From DAOTKC01 sp035449045 (GTDB taxonomy: Bacteria > Bacillota > Clostridia > Christensenellales > CAG-917): a stretch of DNA of 21,598 nucleotides. The position numbers and the translations under genes were made by a program. Location: contig DAOTKC010000026.1 in the NCBI GenBank assembly GCA_035449045.1, positions 1 to 21,598 of the forward strand, in the 5' to 3' direction. How positions within the stretch are numbered: the first letter of the stretch is position 1; each line of letters starts with the position of its first letter. The notes beneath the pieces were generated by a model. That model saw only the letters and a program-made list of their open reading frames with translations. It did no database searches and had not been told where the DNA came from. Below are positions 14,782 to 21,598 of this stretch, piece by piece.

Positions 14782-15690
14782 CTAATCTTGCAAGATAAAC
14801 GGCGTGACCTGATAGACGTAGTAGTTGAGCCAGTTGTAGAAAAGCAGGTTTGCGGTCGACTTCCAGCTCATTCTGATTTTGTCGATATCGCCGTCGATAA
14901 AATAGTTTTCGGGCGGCTCGATATCAAGCCCCTTTTCCACGTCGCGGAGGTATTCGCGCTTTAGAGTATCGCGGTCATATTCGGCGTGGCCGGTGAAGAA
15001 AAACTTCTTGTCGTCGGCCGACTTGATTATGGTGAGGCCGGGCTTTTCGCCGACGGCGAGAACCTTCAGCCCCTTGCAGTTGTAGACGGCCTTTTCGTTG
15101 AGGCCGGTATAGCGGCTGTGGGGGACGTAGAAGGTGTCGTCTAGGCCTTTCATCAAGGGGTCGTTTCTGACAACGGAATGGCAGGGATAGACTCCGAACA
15201 GCTTTTTTTCGAGCGGCACTTTCTCGATTCCGTAATACTTATAGAGCGCGGCCTGCGCGCCCCAGCAGATGTAGATTGAAGACGTCGCGTTTTTGTCGGC
15301 GAAATCCAAAATGCGGTCGAGCTCCTCCCAATAGGCGACTTGCTCGAACTCTAAGTTTTCGACGGGCGCGCCCGTCAAAATCAAACCGTCGAATTTTTTG
15401 TCCTTGACCTCGTCAAGCGAGCGGTAGAACCTTTGCATATGTCCCGCCGAGATGTTTTTGCTGGTGTAGGTGGCGGTGTTAATGAGCGTAATGTTGACTT
15501 GAAGCGGGGTATTGCCGAGCAGGCGCATAAGCTGTGTTTCGGTCTCCACCTTGGTGGGCATCAGGTTTACAATGGCTATTTCGATGGCGCGGATGTCCTG
15601 AGTCACCGCGCGCACGGTGTCCATAACGAATATATTTTCCGTCCTCAGCTTTTCATGAGCGGGTAAATCTTTGGGAATAATAATAGGCAT
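14782..15690 (-). CDS. metA: Homoserine O-acyltransferase MetA, predicted acetyl-CoA specific
   Basis: MetA acylates homoserine in the first committed step of methionine synthesis. The 302-residue product has the catalytic Cys142 ('YICWGAQAALYKYYGI') and His235/Glu237 ('FTGHAEYD'). Residue 111 in 'LTGAPVENLEF' is Glu. In this family Glu111 is associated with acetyl-CoA and Gly111 (E. coli) with succinyl-CoA, so homoserine O-acetyltransferase activity is predicted despite the metA name. This matches the O-acetylhomoserine sulfhydrylase just upstream. ATG 15690 has AAGGAG seven bases upstream; a GTG at 15708 lies before that site and is rejected. Confidence 0.95.
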   Translation of the reverse strand: MPIIIPKDLPAHEKLRTENIFVMDTVRAVTQDIRAIEIAIVNLMPTKVETETQLMRLLGNTPLQVNITLINTATYTSKNISAGHMQRFYRSLDEVKDKKFDGLILTGAPVENLEFEQVAYWEELDRILDFADKNATSSIYICWGAQAALYKYYGIEKVPLEKKLFGVYPCHSVVRNDPLMKGLDDTFYVPHSRYTGLNEKAVYNCKGLKVLAVGEKPGLTIIKSADDKKFFFTGHAEYDRDTLKREYLRDVEKGLDIEPPENYFIDGDIDKIRMSWKSTANLLFYNWLNYYVYQVTPFILQD

Positions 15691-15783
15691 TTTTTTGCTC
15701 CTTTTCACATAACCGAGACTTTATAGTTTTTATTTAAGCGTTTAAACCGCGGTTTTTGTAATTAACTTAATTTATCAGTCGCT

Positions 15784-17052
15784 TTAGATGTTGTCGAGCG
15801 CGGAGATTATATCGGCTGCGATATCCTCGCCCGCCTCAATGCCGCAGGAGAGCCTGACCATGCCGTCGGTGATTCCCGCCGCGGCGAGCTGCTCCGCCGA
15901 AAGCTGGCGGTGGGTGGTGGATGCGGGGTGCAGCACGCAGCTTCTGGCGTCGGCGATATGCGTCACCTGCTTGAAAAGCTTAAGGTTTTTAATGAATTTG
16001 ACGGCGTTCTCTCTGCCGCCCTTGATGCCGAATACCACCATTCCCGAATAGCCGCCGCTAAAGTATTTTTTGGCAAGCGCGTGGTTTTTGTCGCCTTCGA
16101 GCCCGGGGTAAAGCACGAACTCGACGTTTCTGTGCGCCTTGAGCGTTTTTGCGGCAAGTAGGCCGTTTTCGCTGTGCCGCGCCATTCTCAAATGCAACGT
16201 TTCGGTGCCGAGGTTGGTGAGATAGGCGTTGAAGGGAGCCATAATGGCGCCGATGTCGCGCATATACTGCATTCTCGCCTTCAATATAAAGGCTGCCGCG
16301 CCGCCCTCCTCGGTGTAGACTACGCCGTGATAGCTTTCGTCGGGTGTATAAAAATCTTGATAGCGGGGATTGCCCAAAAACTTGAATTTGCCGCCGTCGA
16401 CGATGACGCCGCCGACGCAGGCGGCATGGCCGTCCAGATATTTAGTCGTTGAGTGGACGACGACGTCGGCGCCCAAAGAAAGCGGGCGGACGAGCACGGG
16501 CGTCGCCAGCGTGTTGTCGACGACGAACAGGACGCCGTGCTTTTCGGCGAGGGCGGAGCAGCGCTCAAAGTCTAGAACCGTCATGGCGGGGTTGGCTATC
16601 GTCTCGCCGAAAATAAGCTTGGTCTTTGCGTCAATCAGCTTTTCGATTTCGCTGTCGGGCGTTTCGGGAGTGACGAAGCGCGTCTCAATGCCGAACTTTT
16701 TCAGCGTCACCGCGAAAAGGTTGAAGGTGCCGCCGTAAATCGTTGAAAAAGAAATGATGTTGTCGCCGGCGTTTGCCACCGTCAGCACGGTGAACAGTGT
16801 CGCCGCCTGCCCCGAGGAGCACGCCATAGCGCCTATGCCGCCCTCGAGCGCGGTGATTTTTTCTTCAAACGCCGCCACAGTGGGGTTGCTGATTCTCGAA
16901 TAGATGTGCCCGCACTTGGGCGAATCGAAGAGGTGAGCAAGCTGCTCGGGCGTCTCGTAGTAATATGTAGTGCTTTGATAGAGAGGAAGCACTCTCGGCT
17001 CGCCGTTTTTGGGCTCGTAGCCCGCTTGAACGCATTTGGTATCTATTTTCAT
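15784..17052 (-). CDS. metY: O-acetylhomoserine sulfhydrylase
   Basis: A PLP enzyme of the Cys/Met metabolism family that makes homocysteine directly from O-acetylhomoserine and sulfide. 422 residues, the length usual for MetY and longer than MetB/MetC. It starts 'MKIDTKCVQAGYEPKNGEPR'. PLP lysine K204 is in 'HSTTKYLDGHA', and 'YSRISNPT' (51-58) helps bind PLP across the dimer. ATG 17052 has AAAGGAG five bases upstream. It lies 93 bases upstream of metA, same strand, so the two give a direct-sulfhydrylation route. An isolated TATAAT (17142-17137) precedes it without a well-spaced -35. No SAM-I or T-box signature was recognised in the roughly 137-base leader. Confidence 0.94.
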   Translation of the reverse strand: MKIDTKCVQAGYEPKNGEPRVLPLYQSTTYYYETPEQLAHLFDSPKCGHIYSRISNPTVAAFEEKITALEGGIGAMACSSGQAATLFTVLTVANAGDNIISFSTIYGGTFNLFAVTLKKFGIETRFVTPETPDSEIEKLIDAKTKLIFGETIANPAMTVLDFERCSALAEKHGVLFVVDNTLATPVLVRPLSLGADVVVHSTTKYLDGHAACVGGVIVDGGKFKFLGNPRYQDFYTPDESYHGVVYTEEGGAAAFILKARMQYMRDIGAIMAPFNAYLTNLGTETLHLRMARHSENGLLAAKTLKAHRNVEFVLYPGLEGDKNHALAKKYFSGGYSGMVVFGIKGGRENAVKFIKNLKLFKQVTHIADARSCVLHPASTTHRQLSAEQLAAAGITDGMVRLSCGIEAGEDIAADIISALDNI

Positions 17053-17189
17053 AAAAACTCCTTTATTGCCTTAGCTTGCCGTCCTCGCTTGGCTTGGCGC
17101 AAGCTTGGTTTTGTCTTTAGGGGCTTAACAAATAATATTATAAGTCCGTTTTCAGGTTTTTCTATCAATTTTCAAGCTGATATGTAAAA

Positions 17190-17642
17190 CTATTTATAGG
17201 TTTTTACCGCTCTTTCGATACTTCTGTTTAGCTCCTTTTCCTTAAGCGAGACGCGTTTGTCGGCCGATTCTTTGCCCTTTGCCAGACCTATTTCGAGCTT
17301 AACCAGCGAGCCTTTGAAGTAAATCTTTAAAGGCACCAGCGTATAACCCTTCTGCTCGACCTTGGCCTTGAGCCGCCTTATCTCGGCTCGGCTTAAGAGG
17401 AGCTTGCGCATTCGACGGGGATCTTCGTTGAAATAGCTTCCCTTTTCATAGGGCGAGATATGCGCGCCAACCAAAAAGGCTTCGCCGTCCTTTATAATGG
17501 CGAAGCTGTCGCGAAGGTTGACGGCGCCCAGCCTGACCGATTTCACCTCGGAGCCGACGAGCACGACGCCCGCTTCATAAGACTCCTCGATAAAATAGTC
17601 GTGGAACGCTTTTTTATTTTGGGCGATAAGTTTGGTTTCCAT
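17190..17642 (-). CDS. smpB: SsrA-binding protein SmpB
   Basis: SmpB carries tmRNA to stalled ribosomes for trans-translation. The 150-residue product has the whole family: 'IAQNKKAFHDYFIEESYEAG', 'LVGSEVKSVRLGAVNLRDSF', 'HISPYEKGSYFNEDPRRMRKLLL', and the basic tail 'KGKESADKRVSLKEKELNRSI' that enters the mRNA channel. ATG 17642 has a GGAAGAGG site upstream. It follows rnr by 116 bases. The tmRNA gene, often placed after smpB, is not in the 137 bases before metY. Confidence 0.97.
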   Translation of the reverse strand: METKLIAQNKKAFHDYFIEESYEAGVVLVGSEVKSVRLGAVNLRDSFAIIKDGEAFLVGAHISPYEKGSYFNEDPRRMRKLLLSRAEIRRLKAKVEQKGYTLVPLKIYFKGSLVKLEIGLAKGKESADKRVSLKEKELNRSIERAVKTYK

Positions 17643-17758
17643 CTACGCCTCTTCCCACTCGTTTTTTTGCTATTTTTTATCTACACAATCTTTATAAGGC
17701 AGCTTTTGGGTTTATTAGCAAACGTTATATTCCATTTCGGCCGCAAACCCCTTGGCAG

Positions 17759-19732
17759 TCAGTTTTCTGTAAGCTCGAAATATATTTCCCGCTTTGCAAG
17801 TGAACAACCCGAAAGCCGCACTTTAATTTTGTCGCCCACCGAAAAGCTTCTTTTCCTTCCCGCAAGCGTGAAGGCGGCGGCGTCGTAAACGTAGTCGTCA
17901 GGGGGCAGCGAAACGGTGGGAATCAGCCCCTCAACGGTATTGTCAAGGGCGACGAATACGCCCGCGTTTGAGATGCCGCTGATTTCGCCGTCGAACGAAG
18001 CGCCCACTTTATCCGTCATAAACAGCACTTTAAAGTAGTCGTCGGCGTTCTGTTCGCATTTATCGGCGGCTATTTCGCGCTCCGTCGAGATATCGGCGCG
18101 CTCGCTTGCAATCGTCGAATATTTTTGGGTAAACCGCGCGTCCGCCTCTTTTCTCAGCATGGCCTTTATTATGCGGTGGCAGAGAAGGTCGGGATAACGG
18201 CGGATGGGCGAGGTGAAGTGGCAATAATATTTTGCCGCCAGCCCGAAGTGGCCTAAATTCTCCGCCTTGTAGCGCGCCTTCTGCATGCATCTCAGCGCGA
18301 TTTTATTAAGAAGGCGCTCGGAAGGGTCGCCCTTGAGCCGCGCCAAAAAGTCCTGAATATGCTTGGGAATTTTGCCCGAAGCGAGTTTTATACCCCGCTT
18401 TGCCGCGAGGGCGCGGAGTATTTCCAGCTTTTCCTCGGCGGGGCTTTCGTGAGTGCGGTAGACGAAAGGCATTTTGCTATTCGTCATTATCTCGGCAACT
18501 GCCTCGTTGGCCGCAATCATGAATTCCTCGATTATGCCGTTGGTGGCAAGGTAAGGATATTTTTCTATCGACAGAACCTTGTCGCCCTCGACCTTAATCA
18601 GCGCTTCGTCGGTGGCAAAGTCGATGCTGCCGCGCTCGACTCGCTTCGCTCTTATGAGGTCGGCAAGCTCGGCGCATTTTTTGAGCATGTCGACGGCGTC
18701 GGGGTAGATATTTTCGGCTTCCTTGTCGCCGTCCAAAATCCTTGCCGTATTGCGGTAGGTGGTGCGGTAATTTGAGTTTATAACGCTTTCGCAGAGGCGG
18801 GCGGAAGTTCTTGCGCCGCTGTTGTCGAAGTGTAAAACGGCGGTCAGCGTCAGCCTGTCCTCGCCCTCTTTAAGCGAGCAGCAGCCGTTGGAAACCGCCT
18901 CGGGCAGCATGGGCAGCGTCATATTTGGAAGGTAGACGCTGGTCGCCCTTCGGAGCGCTTCGCGGTCGAGCTCGGAACCCTCCGCAACGTATTCGGCGAC
19001 GTCGGCGATGTGGACGTAGAGCCGCCAACCGTTATCGGTCTTTTCAATTGATACGGCGTCGTCGAAATCCTTGGCGTCGTCGCCGTCAATCGTTATCGTG
19101 AATAAGCCTCTGAAGTCCTCGCGCCCCTCGGCCGAAATCTCCCGCTTTGCCGCGGCCTCAGCCGCCGCAAGTTGCTTTTCGGTAAAGCGCTCCCGAAAGC
19201 CCTGCTCGCGGATTATCGCCAAGATATCGGCCTCGGCGGTGCCGCTCTTGCCCAAAACCTCTGTGATTACGCCCTCGGGGCCTTCCTTTTTATAGGAGGT
19301 GATTTTTGTGACGACGCGGTCGCCGTCTTTTGCGCCCTTCATTTTATCGACGGATATTTTAATCTCGTCGAAATATCTGTCGTCGTCGGGCGAAACCAGC
19401 CCGTAGCCGCGCTTTTTAGCAAGCGTTCCGACGAGCTCGGAGGCGCCGCGGGAGAGAATTTTAATTACTTCGGCGCCCTCGGCGTCCGCTTTCACCGCGA
19501 CGCGGTCGCCGTGCGATGCGCCGTGGAGACTTCGGTGGGGGACGAAGATGTCGCCATCGCTTTGAATAAGAAAGGCGAAGCCCCTCTTGTTGCCCTCAAG
19601 CGTTCCCTCGAACATTCCCGTCTTTTGTTTTTTTGCGCTTTGTCCGCCGCCCCTATTCCCGCTTGTTGCGCTCTTTTTTACGGACGCACCCCTATTTCGG
19701 GGTTGGTTTTGCCGTCCTTTTTTATTTGACAT
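17759..19732 (-). CDS. rnr: Ribonuclease R
   Basis: A 3'-5' exoribonuclease that degrades structured RNA, including mRNAs released by trans-translation, which fits its neighbour smpB. Of the 657 residues, 1-40 are a basic low-complexity tail. OB/cold-shock domains follow (about 41-165), then the RNB catalytic domain with the metal-binding cluster 'DGDDAKDFDD' (216-225) and 'FTSPIRRYPDLLCHRII', and a C-terminal S1 domain ('GEISGISNAGVFVALDNTVEG'). It is somewhat shorter than E. coli RNase R, lacking the long tails. ATG 19732 is preceded by AAAGGA. It has its own promoter, separated from secG by a terminator. Confidence 0.96.
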   Translation of the reverse strand: MSNKKGRQNQPRNRGASVKKSATSGNRGGGQSAKKQKTGMFEGTLEGNKRGFAFLIQSDGDIFVPHRSLHGASHGDRVAVKADAEGAEVIKILSRGASELVGTLAKKRGYGLVSPDDDRYFDEIKISVDKMKGAKDGDRVVTKITSYKKEGPEGVITEVLGKSGTAEADILAIIREQGFRERFTEKQLAAAEAAAKREISAEGREDFRGLFTITIDGDDAKDFDDAVSIEKTDNGWRLYVHIADVAEYVAEGSELDREALRRATSVYLPNMTLPMLPEAVSNGCCSLKEGEDRLTLTAVLHFDNSGARTSARLCESVINSNYRTTYRNTARILDGDKEAENIYPDAVDMLKKCAELADLIRAKRVERGSIDFATDEALIKVEGDKVLSIEKYPYLATNGIIEEFMIAANEAVAEIMTNSKMPFVYRTHESPAEEKLEILRALAAKRGIKLASGKIPKHIQDFLARLKGDPSERLLNKIALRCMQKARYKAENLGHFGLAAKYYCHFTSPIRRYPDLLCHRIIKAMLRKEADARFTQKYSTIASERADISTEREIAADKCEQNADDYFKVLFMTDKVGASFDGEISGISNAGVFVALDNTVEGLIPTVSLPPDDYVYDAAAFTLAGRKRSFSVGDKIKVRLSGCSLAKREIYFELTEN

Positions 19733-19826
19733 CCTAATTTCCTTTCTTTTCCTTTAGTTTATCTTTTTGCGTTCCTGTGACCTAAACTGTTAGTTTTCCC
19801 CAATCGTATTTTTTACCGATATAAGA

Positions 19827-19856
19827 ATTCTAAGCCTTTTTCATATAATTTTTCAA
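19827..19856 (-). promoter_or_regulatory. SigA-type promoter of rnr-smpB
   Basis: On the minus strand: TTGAAA (19856-19851), an 18-base spacer, and TAGAAT (19832-19827). It lies between the secG terminator and the rnr start and implies a leader of about 85 bases. Confidence 0.6.
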
Positions 19857-19874
19857 GTATAAATTTCTTTACAT

Positions 19875-19902
19875 TAAAAACGGCGGCGCTAACCGCCGCC
19901 GT
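19875..19902 (-). terminator. Terminator after secG
   Basis: On the minus strand a 9-bp GC-rich stem (ACGGCGGCG, 19902-19894, with CGCCGCCGT, 19888-19880) closes a five-base loop, followed by TTTTTA. It begins 20 bases after the secG stop. Confidence 0.85.
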
Positions 19903-19921
19903 CAGAGTAAGCTCTCTTCCG

Positions 19922-20239
19922 TCACACTATCACTTGAATGATAAAATATACTATCGAAGTCACAAGCAGCAGGCCGAAGATGATGAAAGTGACTTTCTTC
20001 AGCGTGTTCTCCTTGGACTGAGCTTTATTTTTTCCGTAATAGGTGTCGGTGGCGGCGCCCGTCAGCACGCCCAAATTGTCTTCCGTCCCTCTTTGCATCA
20101 GAACGATGACAACCATGGCGATGGCAAGCACGGTCATCAGAATTAAAAGCGCGGCTCCTACGGCCTGACGGGTTTCGAAATCGATGGAAGAAACCCCTCC
20201 GGCCGCCGCCATCATCATAAGCATCACGTTGTTTAACAT
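19922..20239 (-). CDS. secG: Preprotein translocase subunit SecG
   Basis: A small membrane subunit of SecYEG that aids SecA-driven export. 105 residues with two membrane helices ('AALLILMTVLAIAMVVIVLM' and 'VTFIIFGLLLVTSIVYFIIQ') separated by the conserved loop 'MQRGTEDNLGVLTGAA'. The start ATG 20239 has AGGAG eight bases upstream; the longer frame to 20293 extends through the promoter and is rejected. The N-terminal stretch before helix 1 (about 25 residues, Met/Ala-rich) is a little longer than usual. secG-rnr-smpB is a widely conserved order. Confidence 0.93.
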   Translation of the reverse strand: MLNNVMLMMMAAAGGVSSIDFETRQAVGAALLILMTVLAIAMVVIVLMQRGTEDNLGVLTGAATDTYYGKNKAQSKENTLKKVTFIIFGLLLVTSIVYFIIQVIV

Positions 20240-20264
20240 CGATAAATCTCCTATGGCACATGCA

Positions 20265-20293
20265 AGTTTAACATAACGCGGCGCCGTTGACAA
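20265..20293 (-). promoter_or_regulatory. SigA-type promoter of secG
   Basis: On the minus strand: TTGTCA (20293-20288), a 17-base spacer, and TAAACT (20270-20265). The start would be near 20258, about 20 bases before ATG 20239. Confidence 0.7.
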
Positions 20294-20435
20294 CCGTTTT
20301 TAATTAAAAATTCAAATTTGAGGCCGCAAACCGGCTTTTTCTTAGGCACTTATACGGCGGGCGGATATATTTTTACCCAAAAGTGCTTTTTATATATCTA
20401 TAAAATCATATTATATAATAAATTTTGGATTAGTC

Positions 20436-20464
20436 TTGACAACGCGCGGCTTCGATAGTAGTAT
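20436..20464 (+). promoter_or_regulatory. SigA-type promoter upstream of the PiT transporter
   Basis: A perfect TTGACA (20436-20441), a 17-base spacer, and TAGTAT (20459-20464). A very AT-rich stretch (20380-20430) precedes it, like an UP element. The predicted start near 20471 leaves a leader of about 166 bases before the ATG at 20637. Confidence 0.8.
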
Positions 20465-20467
20465 TGA

Positions 20468-20636
20468 TTTAAGGAAATCCGCGGTCATCATACCGAAATT
20501 CCTTAAAAAATATTAGGTATCGCGAGGATACTCGGCGCGGGCAAGGCCGCGTCTTTTGGTGTTTTATCAAAAAGCCTTAGGCGCGTGCCTTCTTGAAAAT
20601 ATTAGGTGCCCCTATAAGAATAAAAATTACGAAAAT
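20468..20636 (+). promoter_or_regulatory. Structured 5' leader of the PiT gene with a repeated 12-base element
   Basis: TTTAAGGAA (20468-20476) pairs with TTCCTTAAA (20499-20507) around an inner CGGT/ACCG hairpin. Further short hairpins are GTATC/GATAC (20517-20531), CGCGG/CCGCG (20536-20551) and AGGC/GCCT (20579-20590). The element AAAATATTAGGT occurs twice (20507-20518 and 20596-20607), each just after a hairpin. It matches no riboswitch class I recognise. The last bases before the ATG contain no Shine-Dalgarno sequence. The leader may be a regulatory RNA or protein-binding region. Confidence 0.4.
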
Positions 20637-21598
20637 ATGGACGGCTATTCGGCGGCGATATTCGCTTTAATTTTAATAAACGCCTACTACGTGGGTTACA
20701 ACGACGGCGCCAACGCCATTGCGACGGCGACGGCTTCGCGCGCCATAAAGCCCGGAACGGCGCTTTTTTTGGCGTCCGCCATCAAGCTGATTGTGCCGAT
20801 AGCGTTCTATCTTTTGGGCTATTCCGCGGTAGCGGGCACGGTCGGAAGCGGCATTATGTCGATGGATGCCGTGGCGGCGGCATCCCCCGAAAAAGGTTTT
20901 ATCTTCGTTTTGACCGCCCTCGTTTCGGCGCAGTTTTGGGTGTGGATTACCGCGCTCGCCAAGCTCCCCAACGCCACTACATACACGCTGATGGGCGGCA
21001 TTTTGGGAAGCGGCATCGCGGCGTTCGGCTTTAGCTCGGTGGCTTGGACGAGCGTTCTTTTAAAAATAGTATTGATGTGTTTTTTGACGCCGGTCGTCGG
21101 GTTTTTGTTGGGTTTTTTGACGCTTAAAGCGTCCAACGCCCTTTTAAAAAACAAAAAAGCGGCGAGCTGCGACAAAGCGCTCATTCAACTTCAGCGCTTC
21201 AACATGGTGTTTTTGGCGGGCGCTTTCGCCCTCAACAACGTCCAAAAATCGATGGGCGTATATATGCTCGCAATGACGGCGGGAATGTTTTCGGGCAGCG
21301 TATTTTCGCCAAACGGCAATATGCCGGTGTGGGCAGTCGTCGCTTTCGCCGCCGCCATGACGCTGGGCGTGCTTACGGGCGGCTTTGCGCTCATCAACAC
21401 GATAGGCAGAAAAATCTTTAAAATCCGGCACGACCACTCGCACGCCTCGCTCTTAACCACCAATTTCATCATGGTTTTGGCGACGGTGTTCGGCATTCCG
21501 CTGGCGGCCGGTCAAGCGGTATCGTCCTCGATTATGGGGGTGGGCGCCGCCGAGAAATTCCACCGCGTCAAGTGGCTTACGGCGGGAAGAATCGTGGC
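20637..21598 (+). CDS. PiT-family inorganic phosphate transporter, 5' part (3' end outside window)
   Basis: 320 codons are visible and the frame is open to the window edge. The protein begins with a membrane helix and the PiT signature 'YYVGYNDGANAIATATASRA', then a second family block 'LPNATTYTLMGGILGSGIA'. 'GVGAAEKFHRVKW' near the visible end matches the C-terminal repeat of PiT/PHO-4 permeases. Several hydrophobic helices surround a His-rich loop ('KIRHDHSHASLL'). PiT proteins take up phosphate, often with divalent metals, using proton or sodium gradients. The start is ATG 20637 by family N-terminus; no ribosome binding site is seen. No PhoU-like partner gene precedes it. Confidence 0.9.
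   Translation, partial: MDGYSAAIFALILINAYYVGYNDGANAIATATASRAIKPGTALFLASAIKLIVPIAFYLLGYSAVAGTVGSGIMSMDAVAAASPEKGFIFVLTALVSAQFWVWITALAKLPNATTYTLMGGILGSGIAAFGFSSVAWTSVLLKIVLMCFLTPVVGFLLGFLTLKASNALLKNKKAASCDKALIQLQRFNMVFLAGAFALNNVQKSMGVYMLAMTAGMFSGSVFSPNGNMPVWAVVAFAAAMTLGVLTGGFALINTIGRKIFKIRHDHSHASLLTTNFIMVLATVFGIPLAAGQAVSSSIMGVGAAEKFHRVKWLTAGRIV

Noticed and set aside
15744..15755. Palindrome AAACCGCGGTTT between metY and metA as a terminator or operator
   Set aside because: It is a short 12-base palindrome with no loop and no T-tract, too little to support a call.
17053..17189. Possible SAM riboswitch or T-box before metY-metA
   Set aside because: The leader has a GCTTG/CAAGC hairpin, but I see neither the conserved SAM-I cores nor a T-box sequence, and no terminator next to the start.
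17053..17189. tmRNA gene (ssrA) after smpB
   Set aside because: The gap of about 137 bases is too short, and no tRNA-Ala-like ends with the tag frame are visible.
1..21598. Mobile element, CRISPR array or defence system
   Set aside because: No transposase or integrase, no spaced direct repeats, and no nuclease or effector genes of known defence families were found on either strand.

Overview
The window looks like a chromosomal segment from an uncultivated Clostridia-type Firmicute. The reasons are SpoVG, a zinc-type L31, near-consensus SigA promoters, GGAGG-type ribosome binding sites, the secG-rnr-smpB order and the rpmE/DUF1385/prmC/prfA order. A lineage below class cannot be read from the sequence. 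Most of it is housekeeping DNA. I see no phage, insertion sequence, CRISPR array or defence locus.

Layout. (1) 1-1880, + strand: the 3' part of a large BspA-type leucine-rich-repeat surface protein, closed by a strong terminator. (2) 2160-2362: tRNA-Ser(CGA) with its own promoter and terminator, followed by about 225 bases without a convincing gene. (3) 2588-4354: murC (-) and spoVG (+), divergent. (4) 4682-9700, all minus: a run read in the order P-loop ATPase, thrC, trpS, DUF5685 protein, J-like protein with a Cys-rich tail, multi-pass membrane protein. The last four genes overlap or nearly touch, and the last three form a tight module of unknown function. (5) 9895-13285, all minus: rpmE, a DUF1385-PrmC fusion, and prfA. 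PrmC methylates the GGQ glutamine of the release factor encoded just downstream. (6) 13650-14639, +: a medium-chain dehydrogenase-like protein that has lost the usual zinc ligands. (7) 14782-17052, minus: metY and metA, the acetyl-homoserine route to homocysteine. (8) 17190-20239, minus: secG, rnr and smpB (protein export, RNA decay, trans-translation). (9) 20637-end, +: a PiT-type phosphate transporter cut by the window edge, preceded by a long structured leader.

The points most worth following are: the DUF5685/J-like/membrane module, where DUF5685 carries two DDVED motifs and the J-like protein lacks HPD but has 11 cysteines in its last 26 residues; the DUF1385-PrmC fusion; the PiT leader with a repeated 12-base element; and two unexplained intergenic stretches (2414-2526 and 4490-4680).
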